Shown: positions 36,393 through 46,282, numbered from the stretch's first letter. The stretch is 64,000 nucleotides of DNA from Sporolituus thermophilus DSM 23256 (GCF_900102435.1 NZ_FNBU01000004.1:1-64000); one strand, 5' to 3'. Program-made: numbers and translations. The notes: generated from the letters alone by a model not told the origin.

Positions 36393-38714
36393 ATGTCTAA
36401 AAAAAGGCGTTTTATCCCGCTTTTGCCGCTGCGGGGCATTCTCGTCTTTCCGTACATGATCATTCACCTGGACGTAGGGCGCGAGAAGTCCATCAGCGCC
36501 TTGGAAGAGGCAATGGTGCATGACCGGCTGATTATGTTGACGTCACAGAAGGACGCGCAAAATGATCGGCCCGAGCCTGACGATATTTTCCGCATTGGTA
36601 CCGTAGCCGAAATTAAACAGCTACTCAAGCTGCCGGGCGGGACCATCCGCGTTTTGGTTGAAGGACTGCACCGCGCCCAAATTCTGCGGTATACCGAACT
36701 TGACCCTTTTTTCCAGGTCGAAATTGAAGAATTCGATGAAATTCAAACCAAGACGCCGGAAATTGAGGCACTTACCCGCACCGCCATCAGCCAGTTCGAG
36801 CAATGGGTAAAGTTAAGCAAAAAAATTCCGCCGGAAACGCTCCTATCCGTGGTGACGGTTGAAGAGCCCGGTCGGCTGTCGGATTTGATCGCCAGCCATT
36901 TAGCCCTGAAAATTGAAGATAAGCAGGCGCTGCTCGAAGCCGTAGGCTATAAGGAACGTTTGGAAAAACTGTGTGAAATTCTCAGCCGGGAAATGGAAAT
37001 CCTCGAACTCGAGAAGAAAATTAACGTCCGGGTCCGCAAGCAGATGGAAAAAACCCAGAAAGAATATTACTTGCGGGAGCAGCTCAAGGCCATCCAAAAA
37101 GAACTCGGCGAAAAGGACGACCGGCTGGCCGAAGCGGACGAGTACCGGCAGCGTCTTAAGGAACTCGATGTTCCGAAAGAAGTAGCGGAAAAGATAAATA
37201 AGGAAATCGAGCGGTTGGAGAAGATGCCGCCCATGGCCGCGGAAAGCGCCGTCATCCGTACATACCTCGACTGGCTGCTGGCCCTGCCGTGGACGAAAGA
37301 AACGACCGACCGGCTGGACATCGCCGTTGCCGAAAAAATCCTGGACGAAGATCATTATGGCCTGCAGAAAGTCAAGGAGCGCATCCTCGAGTATTTGTCG
37401 GTCCGCAAGTTGACCGAAACCATGAAAGGCCCCATTCTCTGCCTGGTCGGGCCGCCTGGCGTCGGCAAGACTTCGCTGGCCCGTTCCATTGCCCGGGCGA
37501 TGGAGCGCAAGTTCGTCCGGGTGTCGCTCGGCGGCGTGCGTGATGAGGCTGAGATCCGCGGTCACCGCCGGACCTATGTGGGTGCCCTCCCTGGACGGAT
37601 AATTCAGGGCATGCGCACCGTCGGCTCGAAAAATCCGGTTTTTCTGCTGGACGAAATCGACAAAATGAGCGCCGACTTTCGCGGCGACCCTTCGGCGGCG
37701 CTGCTGGAAGTGCTTGATCCTGAACAGAACAATGCCTTCAGCGACCACTATATCGAGGTGCCGTTTGACTTGTCACGCGTGCTCTGGGTGGTGACGGCCA
37801 ATGTTATGCATAACATTCCGCGGCCCCTGCTCGACCGGATGGAGGTCATTTCCATTCCCGGCTATACGGAAGAAGAGAAGGTGCAAATCGCCAAGCGCTA
37901 TCTCATCCCCAAGCAGACCCGCGATCATGGTCTAAGCGAAGGGCAAATCATCTTTTCGGAAGGCACTATCCAGAAAGTAATTCGCGATTATACCCGCGAA
38001 GCGGGCGTGCGCAACCTGGAACGCAATATCGCCGGGTTGTGCCGTAAAGCCGCGCGGCAAATTGTCCAGGAGCAGCGCACGGCGGTCAAAATCACTGCCC
38101 AAAACCTCCACACTTTTTTAGGAGCCCCTAAGTACCGTCATGCCCAAGCGGAAAAAAGCCCGCAGGTAGGAGTCGCTACCGGCCTGGCCTGGACTGAAGT
38201 GGGCGGCGATGTGTTGGCGGCCGAAGTGTCGATTATGAAAGGCAAAGGCAAGTTAACGCTTACGGGGCAGCTCGGCGAAGTAATGCGGGAATCGGCGCAG
38301 GCCGGCTTTACCTATATTCGCACCCGGGCCAAGGAACTTGGCATTGATGAGGAGTTCCATGAAAAAACCGACATTCATATCCATCTGCCGGAAGGCGCTA
38401 TTCCTAAGGACGGTCCTTCGGCCGGCATCACCATGGCCACGGCGGTGGCGTCCGCTCTGACCGGCAAGCCGGTACGTTCAGATCTTGCCATGACCGGGGA
38501 AATTACGCTGCGCGGCCGCGTTCTGCCGGTAGGGGGCATTAAAGAAAAGGTATTGGCTGCCCACCGGGCCGGGATTAAGAAAGTCGTCCTGCCCCAGGAA
38601 AACCGGCGGGACTTGGAGGAAATTCCGGTCAACGTCAAGCGCAGTCTTGAATTTATCTTTGTGGAACATATGGACGAAGTGCTGCGGGCGGCCTTGGTGA
38701 TGGATAATGGCTGA
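36393..38714 (+). CDS. lon: ATP-dependent protease La (Lon)
   Basis: A soluble homo-hexameric protease of 773 residues. It has a LAN substrate domain (about 10-200), a coiled-coil, an AAA+ module with [11 protein letters not shown] and FLLDEIDKM, and a C-terminal protease domain with catalytic Ser in KDGPSAGIT and Lys in GIKEKVLAA. The start follows AAAGGAGG. Its end overlaps engB by eight bases. Confidence 0.96.
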   Translation: MSKKRRFIPLLPLRGILVFPYMIIHLDVGREKSISALEEAMVHDRLIMLTSQKDAQNDRPEPDDIFRIGTVAEIKQLLKLPGGTIRVLVEGLHRAQILRYTELDPFFQVEIEEFDEIQTKTPEIEALTRTAISQFEQWVKLSKKIPPETLLSVVTVEEPGRLSDLIASHLALKIEDKQALLEAVGYKERLEKLCEILSREMEILELEKKINVRVRKQMEKTQKEYYLREQLKAIQKELGEKDDRLAEADEYRQRLKELDVPKEVAEKINKEIERLEKMPPMAAESAVIRTYLDWLLALPWTKETTDRLDIAVAEKILDEDHYGLQKVKERILEYLSVRKLTETMKGPILCLVGPPGVGKTSLARSIARAMERKFVRVSLGGVRDEAEIRGHRRTYVGALPGRIIQGMRTVGSKNPVFLLDEIDKMSADFRGDPSAALLEVLDPEQNNAFSDHYIEVPFDLSRVLWVVTANVMHNIPRPLLDRMEVISIPGYTEEEKVQIAKRYLIPKQTRDHGLSEGQIIFSEGTIQKVIRDYTREAGVRNLERNIAGLCRKAARQIVQEQRTAVKITAQNLHTFLGAPKYRHAQAEKSPQVGVATGLAWTEVGGDVLAAEVSIMKGKGKLTLTGQLGEVMRESAQAGFTYIRTRAKELGIDEEFHEKTDIHIHLPEGAIPKDGPSAGITMATAVASALTGKPVRSDLAMTGEITLRGRVLPVGGIKEKVLAAHRAGIKKVVLPQENRRDLEEIPVNVKRSLEFIFVEHMDEVLRAALVMDNG

Positions 38715-39330
38715 GACGCAATTCAATGTCATTAAGGCCCGCTATGTAGCCTCAGCCGTACGGGCCGACCAGTATCCGCCTGAGGACCTGCCCGAAATCG
38801 CGTTTATTGGCCGCTCCAACGTGGGTAAATCGTCATTGATTAATTCATTGTGCCGTCATCATGGGCTGGCACGGGTGAGCGCCAGCCCCGGCAAGACCCA
38901 AACCATTAATTTTTATGCTGTGACCGCCAAGTTGCCGGACGAACGGCGGCTGGAATGGTATTTGGTCGACCTTCCCGGTTACGGCTACGCGCGGACGGGC
39001 CAAGCCCAACGCCGGCAGTGGACCAGGTTTGTCGAAGAATACTTTCTCCGTTCGTCGCGCCTGAAACTGGTGTGTCAGTTGGTTGACCTCCGTCATCTGC
39101 CACAGGCCAGTGATGTGGCCATGTACGATTGGTTGAAAACGCATGACCTTACTGTACAGGTGGTGGCTACCAAAGCGGATAAAATCGGGCGTACCCACCT
39201 AGCGCGTCATATAGCGGCGATTAAAAACGGGCTGCAACTGGAAACGGGCGGGATTATTGCCTATTCAGCGCTTAGTGGACAAGGGCGGAACGACCTACTT
39301 GACGCAATTGGCCAAATTTTGCTAAAATAA
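38707..39330 (+). CDS. engB: Ribosome-biogenesis GTPase EngB/YsxC
   Basis: A small GTPase needed for 50S assembly, 207 residues. G1 is [13 protein letters not shown]3 is DLPGYGYAR and G4 is TKADK. Overlap with lon (38707-38714) indicates coupled translation, an arrangement common in Firmicutes. Confidence 0.95.
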   Translation: MAETQFNVIKARYVASAVRADQYPPEDLPEIAFIGRSNVGKSSLINSLCRHHGLARVSASPGKTQTINFYAVTAKLPDERRLEWYLVDLPGYGYARTGQAQRRQWTRFVEEYFLRSSRLKLVCQLVDLRHLPQASDVAMYDWLKTHDLTVQVVATKADKIGRTHLARHIAAIKNGLQLETGGIIAYSALSGQGRNDLLDAIGQILLK

Positions 39331-39418
39331 GTTGCACCGGTAAGCGGGGATGCCACGCGGCGTCCCTGCTAATTATCTAAATACGAGATTGTCACGATAT
39401 AAGATGAAAGGCGATCCC

Positions 39419-39871
39419 ATGCTGACTCAGTTCGATAAAGCCTTGCTGAATATTATCCAAACCGATTTGCCGCTGACCAAGCGACCTTTCGCCGTGCTGG
39501 CCGAGCGGTTGGGCGTCGACGAGGCCACGGTCATTGACCGGCTGCGCGCACTCAAGGCCCTTGGCTATATCCGGCGGATCGGGCCGTTCTTTGATTCGGC
39601 CCGGCTGGGGTATGTGGGCACGCTGGCGGCCGTGCGCGTCAGGCCGGACAAAGTAAGGGAAGTAGCGGAAGCGATTAATGCTTTCCCGGGCGTTACCCAT
39701 AACTATGAGCGAGAGGGGTATTTCAACCTATGGTTTGCTCTTCTTTCGCCAAGCAAGGAGGCCCAGCGCCGCGTCCTGCAGTACATCGGGAAGCTCGACG
39801 GGGTGGACAAGCTGATTAGCTTGCCGGCGACCAGGAAATACAAAGTAAGCGTTGAGTTCACGCTTGGGTAG
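39419..39871 (+). CDS. ahbA: Siroheme decarboxylase subunit, AhbA-like
   Basis: An Lrp/AsnC-fold protein of 150 residues with an N-terminal HTH-like region (RPFAVLAERLGVDEATVIDRLRAL) and an alpha/beta domain with the HNYEREGYFNLWF motif near the predicted haem site. In anaerobes such a protein with its partner decarboxylates siroheme to 12,18-didecarboxysiroheme on the alternative heme pathway. The ATG at 39419 has AAGGCGAT upstream. It is paired with the next gene 12 bases away. No ahbC/ahbD or hem gene is in the window. An AsnC-type transcription regulator is the less likely alternative. Confidence 0.8.
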   Translation: MLTQFDKALLNIIQTDLPLTKRPFAVLAERLGVDEATVIDRLRALKALGYIRRIGPFFDSARLGYVGTLAAVRVRPDKVREVAEAINAFPGVTHNYEREGYFNLWFALLSPSKEAQRRVLQYIGKLDGVDKLISLPATRKYKVSVEFTLG

Positions 39872-39882
39872 GCAGGTGAAGT

Positions 39883-40368
39883 ATGTTGGACGCCCTGGAT
39901 AAAAAGATTATTGCCGCTATGCAAGACGAATTCCCGCTGGTGAGTGATCCCTATCGCGTCATTGCCGAGCGGCTGGGAATCAGTGAAGACGAACTCTTGC
40001 GGCGGCTGGAGCGGTACCGGCAAACGGGACAACTCCGGAAAATGGGCGCCGTTCTTCGTCATCGCGAGGTGGGCTACGCGGCCAATGCCCTTTGCGCTTG
40101 GGTGGTAACGCCGGAGCGTGAAGAAGAGGTAGGCAGGCTGATGGCTGCTCATCCCGCTGTTACCCACTGCTACAGCCGGTTGCCGGCTGAAGAGTGGCCG
40201 TATAACTTTTACACTATGGTTCATGCCCACACTCGTGCTGAATGCCGGGAAATTGTCGAAGCGTTGGCCCGTGCTGCCGGTTTGGACCAATATACTATGC
40301 TGTTTAGCACCCGGGAGTGGAAAAAAACGAGTATGCACTATTTTCGGGAGGGCGAAGAACAATGTTGA
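39883..40368 (+). CDS. ahbB: Siroheme decarboxylase subunit, AhbB-like
   Basis: A second Lrp/AsnC-fold subunit of 161 residues. The HTH-like part is followed by GAVLRHREVGYAANALCAW and the characteristic CYSR...WPYNFYTMVHA segment that identifies the AhbB/NirDH group. The end overlaps the start of the following phosphate acyltransferase by seven bases, an unexpected coupling to fermentative metabolism. Confidence 0.83.
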   Translation: MLDALDKKIIAAMQDEFPLVSDPYRVIAERLGISEDELLRRLERYRQTGQLRKMGAVLRHREVGYAANALCAWVVTPEREEEVGRLMAAHPAVTHCYSRLPAEEWPYNFYTMVHAHTRAECREIVEALARAAGLDQYTMLFSTREWKKTSMHYFREGEEQC

Positions 40369-41264
40369 AAAGTTTTGCTGATGTACTTGCGGCGGTGAAA
40401 GGACTGCCGCCCCGGCGGGTTGCTGTTGCCGCTGCGCAGGATGACGCCGTTCTTGAGGCTGTCAGAGGGGCGAAAGAGCAGGGCATCGCCGATTTTATCC
40501 TGGTAGGCGACCGGGACAAGATTGAACGTACCGCGGCGAAAGTGAGCGTCAGTCTCGAGGGGCTAACAATCATCCATGAGGCTGATGACCGTCAGGCCGC
40601 CTATCGGGCCGTGGCCCTCGTCTCAGGCGGGGAAGCGGACGTGCTGATGAAAGGCCTTATCAACACCGCTGATCTGTTGCGGGCCGTCCTGGATAAAGAG
40701 GTTGGATTGCGCACCGGTAGGGTACTCAGCCATGCCGCCGTGTTTGAAGTGCCCGGCTTTGACCGGTTGCTGACTATTACTGACGGCGGCATGAACATCG
40801 CGCCAACTCTCGCGCAAAAGGCCGATATCATCCAAAATAGCGTCGGTCTGGCCAAAGTATTGGGCATTAGCCCTGCCAAGGTTGCGGTGCTTGCCGCCGT
40901 GGAAGTTGTTAATCCCGATATGCCGGCGACGCTTGATGCCGCAGCGCTCGCCAAGATGGCCGACCGGGGCCAGATTAAAGGAGCGGTCGTTGATGGTCCG
41001 CTCGCCCTTGACAATGCAATTAATCTTGAAGCGGCCAGACATAAGGGCATTACCAGTCCGGTGGCCGGTCTGGCTGATATTTTGCTCGTTCCTAATATTG
41101 AAGTAGGTAACGCTTTAGGCAAATCGCTTATTTATTTTGCCCGTGGCCGTATGGCCGGCTTAATTCTCGGCGCGGCCAAGCCGGTAATTGTCACTTCCCG
41201 CGCCGACACATACGAAGGGAAAATCCTCTCTATCGCCCTTGGGGCTCTGCTGGGACAAAAATAA
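40362..41264 (+). CDS. Phosphate butyryltransferase/acetyltransferase-type enzyme
   Basis: A 300-residue phosphotransacylase-fold protein (Ptb/Pta family) that exchanges CoA for phosphate on an acyl group. Visible features are LMKGLINTADLLRAVL, LLTITDGGMNIAPTL and the C-terminal GAAKPVIVTSRADTYEGKILSIALG. The ATG at 40362 has GGGAGGGCG upstream. Substrate chain length cannot be told. No buk kinase or other butyrate gene is adjacent. The 2-oxoacid:ferredoxin oxidoreductase genes follow and could feed it acyl-CoA (inference). Confidence 0.83.
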   Translation: MLKSFADVLAAVKGLPPRRVAVAAAQDDAVLEAVRGAKEQGIADFILVGDRDKIERTAAKVSVSLEGLTIIHEADDRQAAYRAVALVSGGEADVLMKGLINTADLLRAVLDKEVGLRTGRVLSHAAVFEVPGFDRLLTITDGGMNIAPTLAQKADIIQNSVGLAKVLGISPAKVAVLAAVEVVNPDMPATLDAAALAKMADRGQIKGAVVDGPLALDNAINLEAARHKGITSPVAGLADILLVPNIEVGNALGKSLIYFARGRMAGLILGAAKPVIVTSRADTYEGKILSIALGALLGQK

Positions 41265-41325
41265 AATTATTTTTATTAAAATAAAAAAAGGAACTTGCCC
41301 CAAGAAGTCGAATTTTAACAGTTGT

Positions 41326-41336
41326 TGGTCTGACCA
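41326..41336. promoter_or_regulatory. FadR/GntR-type operator candidate upstream of korA
   Basis: TGGTC-T-GACCA is a perfect palindrome and fits the TNGTNNNACNA consensus of FadR-subfamily GntR repressors (LldR, PdhR and GlcC group). It lies 172 bases before korA. A FadR-type regulator gene is at 45432. Confidence 0.55.
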
Positions 41337-41507
41337 CCTGGCCGTAATATCATAAATAATATTTCGGGATGGGGGAAAACTACACTGGTAGGAATGCCTG
41401 CTTTTCCCAGGTTGGCGTCTTTGCTTGATTAGCCAAGGTATATAAAGGTGCGGCATATACCGGCCTTTGTATATAAATCGGTACATGAATCTTCAGGAGG
41501 TGCTCTT

Positions 41508-42587
41508 ATGGCCGAAGTTTCACTCCAGGGTGAACAAAGAGTATTCATGACAGGCAATGAAGTCGTTGCCTGGGCTGCCGTTGCAGCCAAAGCCGACATT
41601 ATGTACGGCTATCCCATCACGCCGCAAAACGAGATCATGCATTACTGGACACGGCTTGCGCCCAAGTACAACAAGAAGTTTCTCCAGGTTGAGGACGAAA
41701 TTTCCGCCGGTTTTACCACGCTGGGCGGCGTAATTTCCGGAAGAAAAGCCTTTACTGCCACCGCCGGTCCGGGCAACGTACTGATGCAGGAATCGGCAAC
41801 CATGGCCGAGATGATGCGATTGCCGATTGTCTATATCATTCAACAGCGCGGCGGCCCCTCTACCGCTACCGTTATTTATTCGCAGCAGGAGGTAACGCTG
41901 ACCACCTTCGGCGGCAACGGCGAAGGACACCGCATCGTATATTCCACTGCTACTCATCAGGAATTGTTTGACTACACCATTAAGGCCTTTAATGCTGCCT
42001 GGACTTACCGGTTCCCCACCTTCGTGCTTGGCGACGGCTACCAGGCCAAAATGCGTGAGCCGCTGACCATTTATGATCCCGAAGCGCGCGGTATTAAGCT
42101 CGTCAATCCCGAGCCCATTCTCGGCGATACTACGCCTGGCAAACAGTTTAAGCACATCCGCAATACATATAACACCGAAGACGAACTATATGAGGTTGTT
42201 ATGGCCAATCAGCGCGATTGGGAAGCAATGGCGCCGAAAGTTGTCGAATGGGATGCGAAAGACTGCGCCGACGCCGATGTGATTATTCTTACCCATGGCG
42301 TGGTGTTCCGTGCCGCTCAAGGCGCCTATGGCATGTTCCGCGGCGAAGGCAAGAAGGTCGGCTATTTCCGTCCCATTACGCTCCGCCCGTTCCCGGAAGA
42401 GCAGCTCCGCGAGGCTGCGAAAACGGCCAAAAAAATCTTTATTGCCGAGTCTTCGTATGGACAACTCGTGAAACTTGTCCAACAGGCGCTGTACGGCATG
42501 AACGTGGAGATTGTTCCCATGCTGCGGCCGGGCGTTGGCATCACCACCGAGGAAATCTACGAAGAAGTTTCCAAACTGTTAGGGTAG
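41508..42587 (+). CDS. korA: 2-oxoacid:ferredoxin oxidoreductase, alpha subunit
   Basis: The pyrimidine-binding half of a TPP-dependent 2-oxoacid:acceptor oxidoreductase, likely 2-oxoglutarate or branched-chain type. Key segments are GYPITPQNEIMHYW, QVEDEISAGFTTLGG and FTATAGPGNVLMQES. The ATG at 41508 has CAGGAGGTG; the upstream extension to 41448 is unlikely. It is the first gene of korA-B-C-D, with 3-12-base spacings. Confidence 0.92.
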   Translation: MAEVSLQGEQRVFMTGNEVVAWAAVAAKADIMYGYPITPQNEIMHYWTRLAPKYNKKFLQVEDEISAGFTTLGGVISGRKAFTATAGPGNVLMQESATMAEMMRLPIVYIIQQRGGPSTATVIYSQQEVTLTTFGGNGEGHRIVYSTATHQELFDYTIKAFNAAWTYRFPTFVLGDGYQAKMREPLTIYDPEARGIKLVNPEPILGDTTPGKQFKHIRNTYNTEDELYEVVMANQRDWEAMAPKVVEWDAKDCADADVIILTHGVVFRAAQGAYGMFRGEGKKVGYFRPITLRPFPEEQLREAAKTAKKIFIAESSYGQLVKLVQQALYGMNVEIVPMLRPGVGITTEEIYEEVSKLLG

Positions 42588-42599
42588 GAGGGGAACGTC

Positions 42600-43370
42600 A
42601 TGCAAGAACTGAAAGAGCAAGGTATTCTTCAGCCGGCGATGCCGTCAAGCTGGAACGAAGAATCGAAACCGCATAAATTCTGCCCGGGCTGCGGCCACGG
42701 CATTATTCTCAAGTGTCTGGGCGAGGCCATTGACGAATTGGGGATCAAGGACAAGATGGTATTTGGCTGTGACATTGGCTGTTCTCTGTTGGCTTGGGAT
42801 TTCTTTGCCGTTGATTCGGTTCAGACCCACCATGGCCGTACGACGCCGGTTATTGTCGGCATGAAACGGGCTAATCCGGAATTGATTGGTGTTGCCTATA
42901 TGGGTGACGGCGGCGGTTACGCCATCGGCTCGCAGCACCTCTTCAACGCCGCGGTGCGCAATGAAAAGATTACGATTATTCTTTGCAATAACTGTAACTA
43001 CGGCATGACTGGCGGCCAAATGGCGCCGACTACGCTGCCGGGGATGAAAACCGAGACTTCGCCATACGGCCGTGACGTCGAACAGACCGGTTTGCCTACC
43101 AAGGGTCCGGAAATGGTCGCTGCCGTAGCCCCCGAGGGCGCCTATGTGGCCAGGGGCACCATTGCCAACCCCCGTCAGCTTAAAGGTTTCATTAAGAAGG
43201 CACTGGAAAACCAAATGGCCGGCAACGGGATATCTTTTGTCGAGGCGCTGTCCTCCTGTCCGACCAACTGGCGGACCAACGCCAAACAGACATGGGAATT
43301 CGTCGAGAAAGAAATGACGCAATACTTTAAAGTCGGCGAACTGCGCGTGCCGCAAGTAAAGGAGGGCTAA
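42600..43370 (+). CDS. korB: 2-oxoacid:ferredoxin oxidoreductase, beta subunit (TPP-binding)
   Basis: Binds thiamine diphosphate and the proximal [4Fe-4S] cluster. FCPGCGHG gives two cluster cysteines. GDGGGYAIG...CNNCNYGMTGGQ is the TPP/Mg site, and the last cluster Cys is probably that in ALSSCPTNW. Its 256 residues are typical. Confidence 0.93.
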   Translation: MQELKEQGILQPAMPSSWNEESKPHKFCPGCGHGIILKCLGEAIDELGIKDKMVFGCDIGCSLLAWDFFAVDSVQTHHGRTTPVIVGMKRANPELIGVAYMGDGGGYAIGSQHLFNAAVRNEKITIILCNNCNYGMTGGQMAPTTLPGMKTETSPYGRDVEQTGLPTKGPEMVAAVAPEGAYVARGTIANPRQLKGFIKKALENQMAGNGISFVEALSSCPTNWRTNAKQTWEFVEKEMTQYFKVGELRVPQVKEG

Positions 43371-43373
43371 CAC

Positions 43374-44126
43374 ATGGCGAAGATCACCAAGATTGCTCTG
43401 GCCGGCGAAGGCGGCCAAGGCGTTCAGTCCATAGCGGAAATTTTGGCGGAAGCCGCTAACGAAGAAGGTAAGAACGCGCTGTATATTCCTAACTTCGGCG
43501 TTGAGCAGCGCGGCGGCGTGTCTATTGCCTATGTGCAGATCAGTGACGGCCCCATTGGCGCCCCCAAGTTCCAGAAGGCCGACATCCTTATTCCCCTTAG
43601 CCCTCGCGCCGTCCGGCGCACCAAACTGCATGCCGGCCGCAACACCGTTTATATCTATGACAACTCTCTCATCCAGGAAGGCGAGGTCAACGACAACATC
43701 GTTGGTCTCCAATACACGGACGTTACGCCGCCGAACCCAACCGCCGGTATGCCGAATCCCGCCGAAGCGCCGGTCGGAGGGCAGCCTGATGAGGACTTGC
43801 CGCAGGACATGATTGCCGGTGAGCCGAAGACCGTTTCTTTCACCGTGCCCGGCCCCGGGGTTGATCCGGCGGACATTCCCGCTTATGTCAAGCGCGTCAT
43901 TCCGATCCCGGCCAATGACATCGCGAAAAACGAACTGCACCCCCGCGTTTTCAATATGATTATCCTCGGGGCAGTTATCGCCGCAACGGAAGTGCTGCCG
44001 CTTGATACCATCAAAGAGGCCCTGGAAACCAAACTGGGCGATAAATTCAAAACCAATCCGGAGCTTCGCGATATGAACTTTAAAGCCCTTGAGCGCGGCT
44101 ATGAAATTATTAAGGGGTCAATGTAA
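43374..44126 (+). CDS. korC: 2-oxoacid:ferredoxin oxidoreductase, gamma subunit with insertion
   Basis: The CoA-binding gamma subunit. The N-terminus GEGGQGVQSIAEILAEAA and the QRGGVSIAYVQIS segment are characteristic. At 250 residues it is about 60-70 longer than usual. The excess is a Pro/Gly-rich block (about 117-178, with PPNPTAGMPNPAEAP) placed before the conserved HPRVFNMIILGA helix. No frameshift or stop is present, so the insertion is translated. Confidence 0.9.
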   Translation: MAKITKIALAGEGGQGVQSIAEILAEAANEEGKNALYIPNFGVEQRGGVSIAYVQISDGPIGAPKFQKADILIPLSPRAVRRTKLHAGRNTVYIYDNSLIQEGEVNDNIVGLQYTDVTPPNPTAGMPNPAEAPVGGQPDEDLPQDMIAGEPKTVSFTVPGPGVDPADIPAYVKRVIPIPANDIAKNELHPRVFNMIILGAVIAATEVLPLDTIKEALETKLGDKFKTNPELRDMNFKALERGYEIIKGSM

Positions 44127-44138
44127 GGAGGGGAAACA

Positions 44139-44387
44139 ATGGCCAAAGTTAACTGGGAAGCGGCAAAATACGAAAGTAGCAAAGGCCAGTGGAGTATATT
44201 CCCGGGACTATGCAAGGGCTGCGGACTGTGCATTGAAAAATGTCCGGTCAAATGCATCGGCTGGTCCGAAGGTCTGGGCGTATATGGTACGCCGCGCGTG
44301 GAAGCCAACATGGAAAAATGCATTGTCTGTGGTATTTGCCAAATGATCTGCCCCGATTGCGCCATCCGGGTTGAGAAAAAGAAATAG
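44139..44387 (+). CDS. korD: 2-oxoacid:ferredoxin oxidoreductase, delta (ferredoxin-like) subunit
   Basis: An 82-residue protein with two [4Fe-4S] motifs: CKGCGLCIEKCPVKC and CIVCGICQMICPDC. It passes electrons from the TPP subunit to ferredoxin. It is the last gene of the kor operon. Confidence 0.93.
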   Translation: MAKVNWEAAKYESSKGQWSIFPGLCKGCGLCIEKCPVKCIGWSEGLGVYGTPRVEANMEKCIVCGICQMICPDCAIRVEKKK

Positions 44388-44444
44388 TGGACGGTAACAG
44401 GGCGATAGTGTATTATAGAAAAAGACTCTTACGCAGGTGATTAC

Positions 44445-45413
44445 ATGACCAAGCCTACCATGTTTGCTTTAGTTGAGGCTGATTTAAGGGCTGTTGAGCA
44501 GGCCCTTGCAGAAATAATACACTCGCCCGTTGACCAGCTTACCCAGGTGGGAAGGCACTTATTACAGGCGGGCGGCAAACGGTTGCGGCCCGCCTTGTAT
44601 CTTTTGTGCGCCAAAAGCCGCCAGGGCGAGACAAGAGCGCTGGTGCCAGTTGCGGTTGCGATCGAAATGATTCATATGGCTACCTTGGTTCACGATGACG
44701 TCATCGACAATGCCGCTACCCGCCGGGGGCTGCCTACGGCCAACTCCCGCTGGGGCAACCATGTATCCGTCCTGTCGGGCGACTTTTTATTTGCTAAGGC
44801 TTTTTCGACGGTGGCTAGACATGCCACTCCCGCCATGCTGCGCATCCTAACCGACGTGGTATGTTCCATGTGCGAGGGGGAAATTTTGCAAATTCGGGAT
44901 ACGTTTAGCGTTGAGCAGTCGGAAGAGGACTACTTGGTGCGGATAGCCAAGAAAACCGCCGATTTTATCGCGGCCAGTTGCGAATTGGGCGGCCTGTCGG
45001 CAGGCCTTGCGCCGGACGAGGTAGCGGCGCTGCGCCGGTACGGGCACGCGGTGGGTATGGCCTTTCAGATCACCGACGATATTCTGGATATCACCGCTAC
45101 ATCAGCCCAACTAGGCAAACCGGCGGGTAATGACCTCAGGCAGGGCATTCTCACGCTGCCCGTGTTATACGCCTTGCAGCACAGCCCCTGCCGGGAAGAA
45201 TTACGCCGCCTGGTTATCAGCCGCGACTTGGATGAATTGGGTTTGGAGCGAGGACTGACCATCGTGCGTGATAGTGGCGGCATCGAGTATGCCTATGAGC
45301 ATGTCAGCCGTTATCTGAAAGAAGCTCGCTTAGCCTTGCCGGCCGACCTTGATGGCATTGTTCGCCAAACGCTTCTCGCTATTGCCGATTTTGTCGGACT
45401 CCGCAAGTATTGA
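44445..45413 (+). CDS. Polyprenyl (heptaprenyl-type) diphosphate synthase
   Basis: A trans-isoprenyl diphosphate synthase of 322 residues. The first Asp-rich motif is HDDVID and the second TDDILD, with the GGKRLRP N-terminal substrate loop. It makes the side chain of menaquinone. Product length depends on residues before the first motif and was not resolved. A ubiD-type decarboxylase at 50797 may act in the same quinone pathway. Confidence 0.9.
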   Translation: MTKPTMFALVEADLRAVEQALAEIIHSPVDQLTQVGRHLLQAGGKRLRPALYLLCAKSRQGETRALVPVAVAIEMIHMATLVHDDVIDNAATRRGLPTANSRWGNHVSVLSGDFLFAKAFSTVARHATPAMLRILTDVVCSMCEGEILQIRDTFSVEQSEEDYLVRIAKKTADFIAASCELGGLSAGLAPDEVAALRRYGHAVGMAFQITDDILDITATSAQLGKPAGNDLRQGILTLPVLYALQHSPCREELRRLVISRDLDELGLERGLTIVRDSGGIEYAYEHVSRYLKEARLALPADLDGIVRQTLLAIADFVGLRKY

Positions 45414-45431
45414 TAAGGAGGCAGGGGCGGT

Positions 45432-46226
45432 ATGTTTAAGCCGGTTAAGACGCGAAAAGTGTATGAAGAAATTGTCGAGCAGATCAAGCAGCTAATAGTG
45501 GAAGGCAAGCTGCAGCCGGGCGATAAACTGCTCTCTGAGCGCGAACTCAGCGAGCGGCTAAATGTCAGTAGGGCGTCGGTGCGTGAAGCCTTTAGCGCCC
45601 TTGAGATGATGGGAATTATCACTATCCGCCCGGGCGAGGGCAGTTTTGTCCGGCAGGTTTCCTATGAGGGAATGCTGGAGCCGCTATCTTTTCTCCTGCA
45701 GGTCGATGTGGCAGACGTGCTGCAACTGTTAGAAGTACGTAAAATCCTGGAGGTGGAAACGGCGGCGCTTGCTGCCTTGCGGGCCACGCCGCAGGACCTG
45801 GAGGACATTTACCGGGCGATGAACAGTATGGTCGAGCAGATAAATTCCGGCGATATTGGCGACTTGGGCGACGCCGCTTTTCATTGCAGTCTGGCGCGGG
45901 CGACGAACAACATGGTGCTGATCAAAGTCATGAATACTATTACTGACTTGATGAACAATACGTTTCGCTCTTCCCGCCAGCGGCTTTTTTTGGTGGAACA
46001 TATGCCGGAGGCGCTGCACCGGTCGCACTGCGCCATTTATGAAGCTGTCGCCGCAAAGGACCCCCGGCTGGCACGGATGAGAATGCGCGACCATCTGGCA
46101 ATGGTGGAACAGGCCATGCTAAAATTGAAAAACGGTAAGGCTAACATTAGTATAAAAAACATTGAAACCAATGATAAAATTGTGGCCGACAATAAGAATA
46201 TAAAGGATTTTAAACAGTCGTCGTAG
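45432..46226 (+). CDS. FadR-subfamily GntR regulator (LldR/PdhR-like)
   Basis: The N-terminal winged HTH (about 8-75: LQPGDKLLSERELSERLNVSRASVREAFSALEMMGII) and the C-terminal FCD domain (about 95-235), with the metal-binding pattern of Asp and His residues, are clear. Located just before lactate permease and an FAD-linked hydroxyacid dehydrogenase, it probably represses lactate use until lactate binds (inference). A matching operator lies before korA; none was clear before the permease. Confidence 0.87.
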   Translation: MFKPVKTRKVYEEIVEQIKQLIVEGKLQPGDKLLSERELSERLNVSRASVREAFSALEMMGIITIRPGEGSFVRQVSYEGMLEPLSFLLQVDVADVLQLLEVRKILEVETAALAALRATPQDLEDIYRAMNSMVEQINSGDIGDLGDAAFHCSLARATNNMVLIKVMNTITDLMNNTFRSSRQRLFLVEHMPEALHRSHCAIYEAVAAKDPRLARMRMRDHLAMVEQAMLKLKNGKANISIKNIETNDKIVADNKNIKDFKQSS

Positions 46227-46282
46227 AATTAAGTTCATGACTTTTATGAACTTAATATACTTAATCGGCGACTCTTTTTTTT
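46216..46282 (+). terminator. Two-tier terminator of the FadR-type gene
   Basis: An outer stem AGTCGTCG (46216-46223) / CGGCGACT (46266-46273) and a perfect inner stem TTAAGTTCAT (46229-46238) / ATGAACTTAA (46246-46255) are followed by a T-run. It begins inside the stop region. Confidence 0.8.

Noticed and set aside
42645-43940. 431-codon minus-strand frame across korB/korC
   Set aside because: Antisense shadow of two well-identified subunits with all catalytic motifs on the plus strand.
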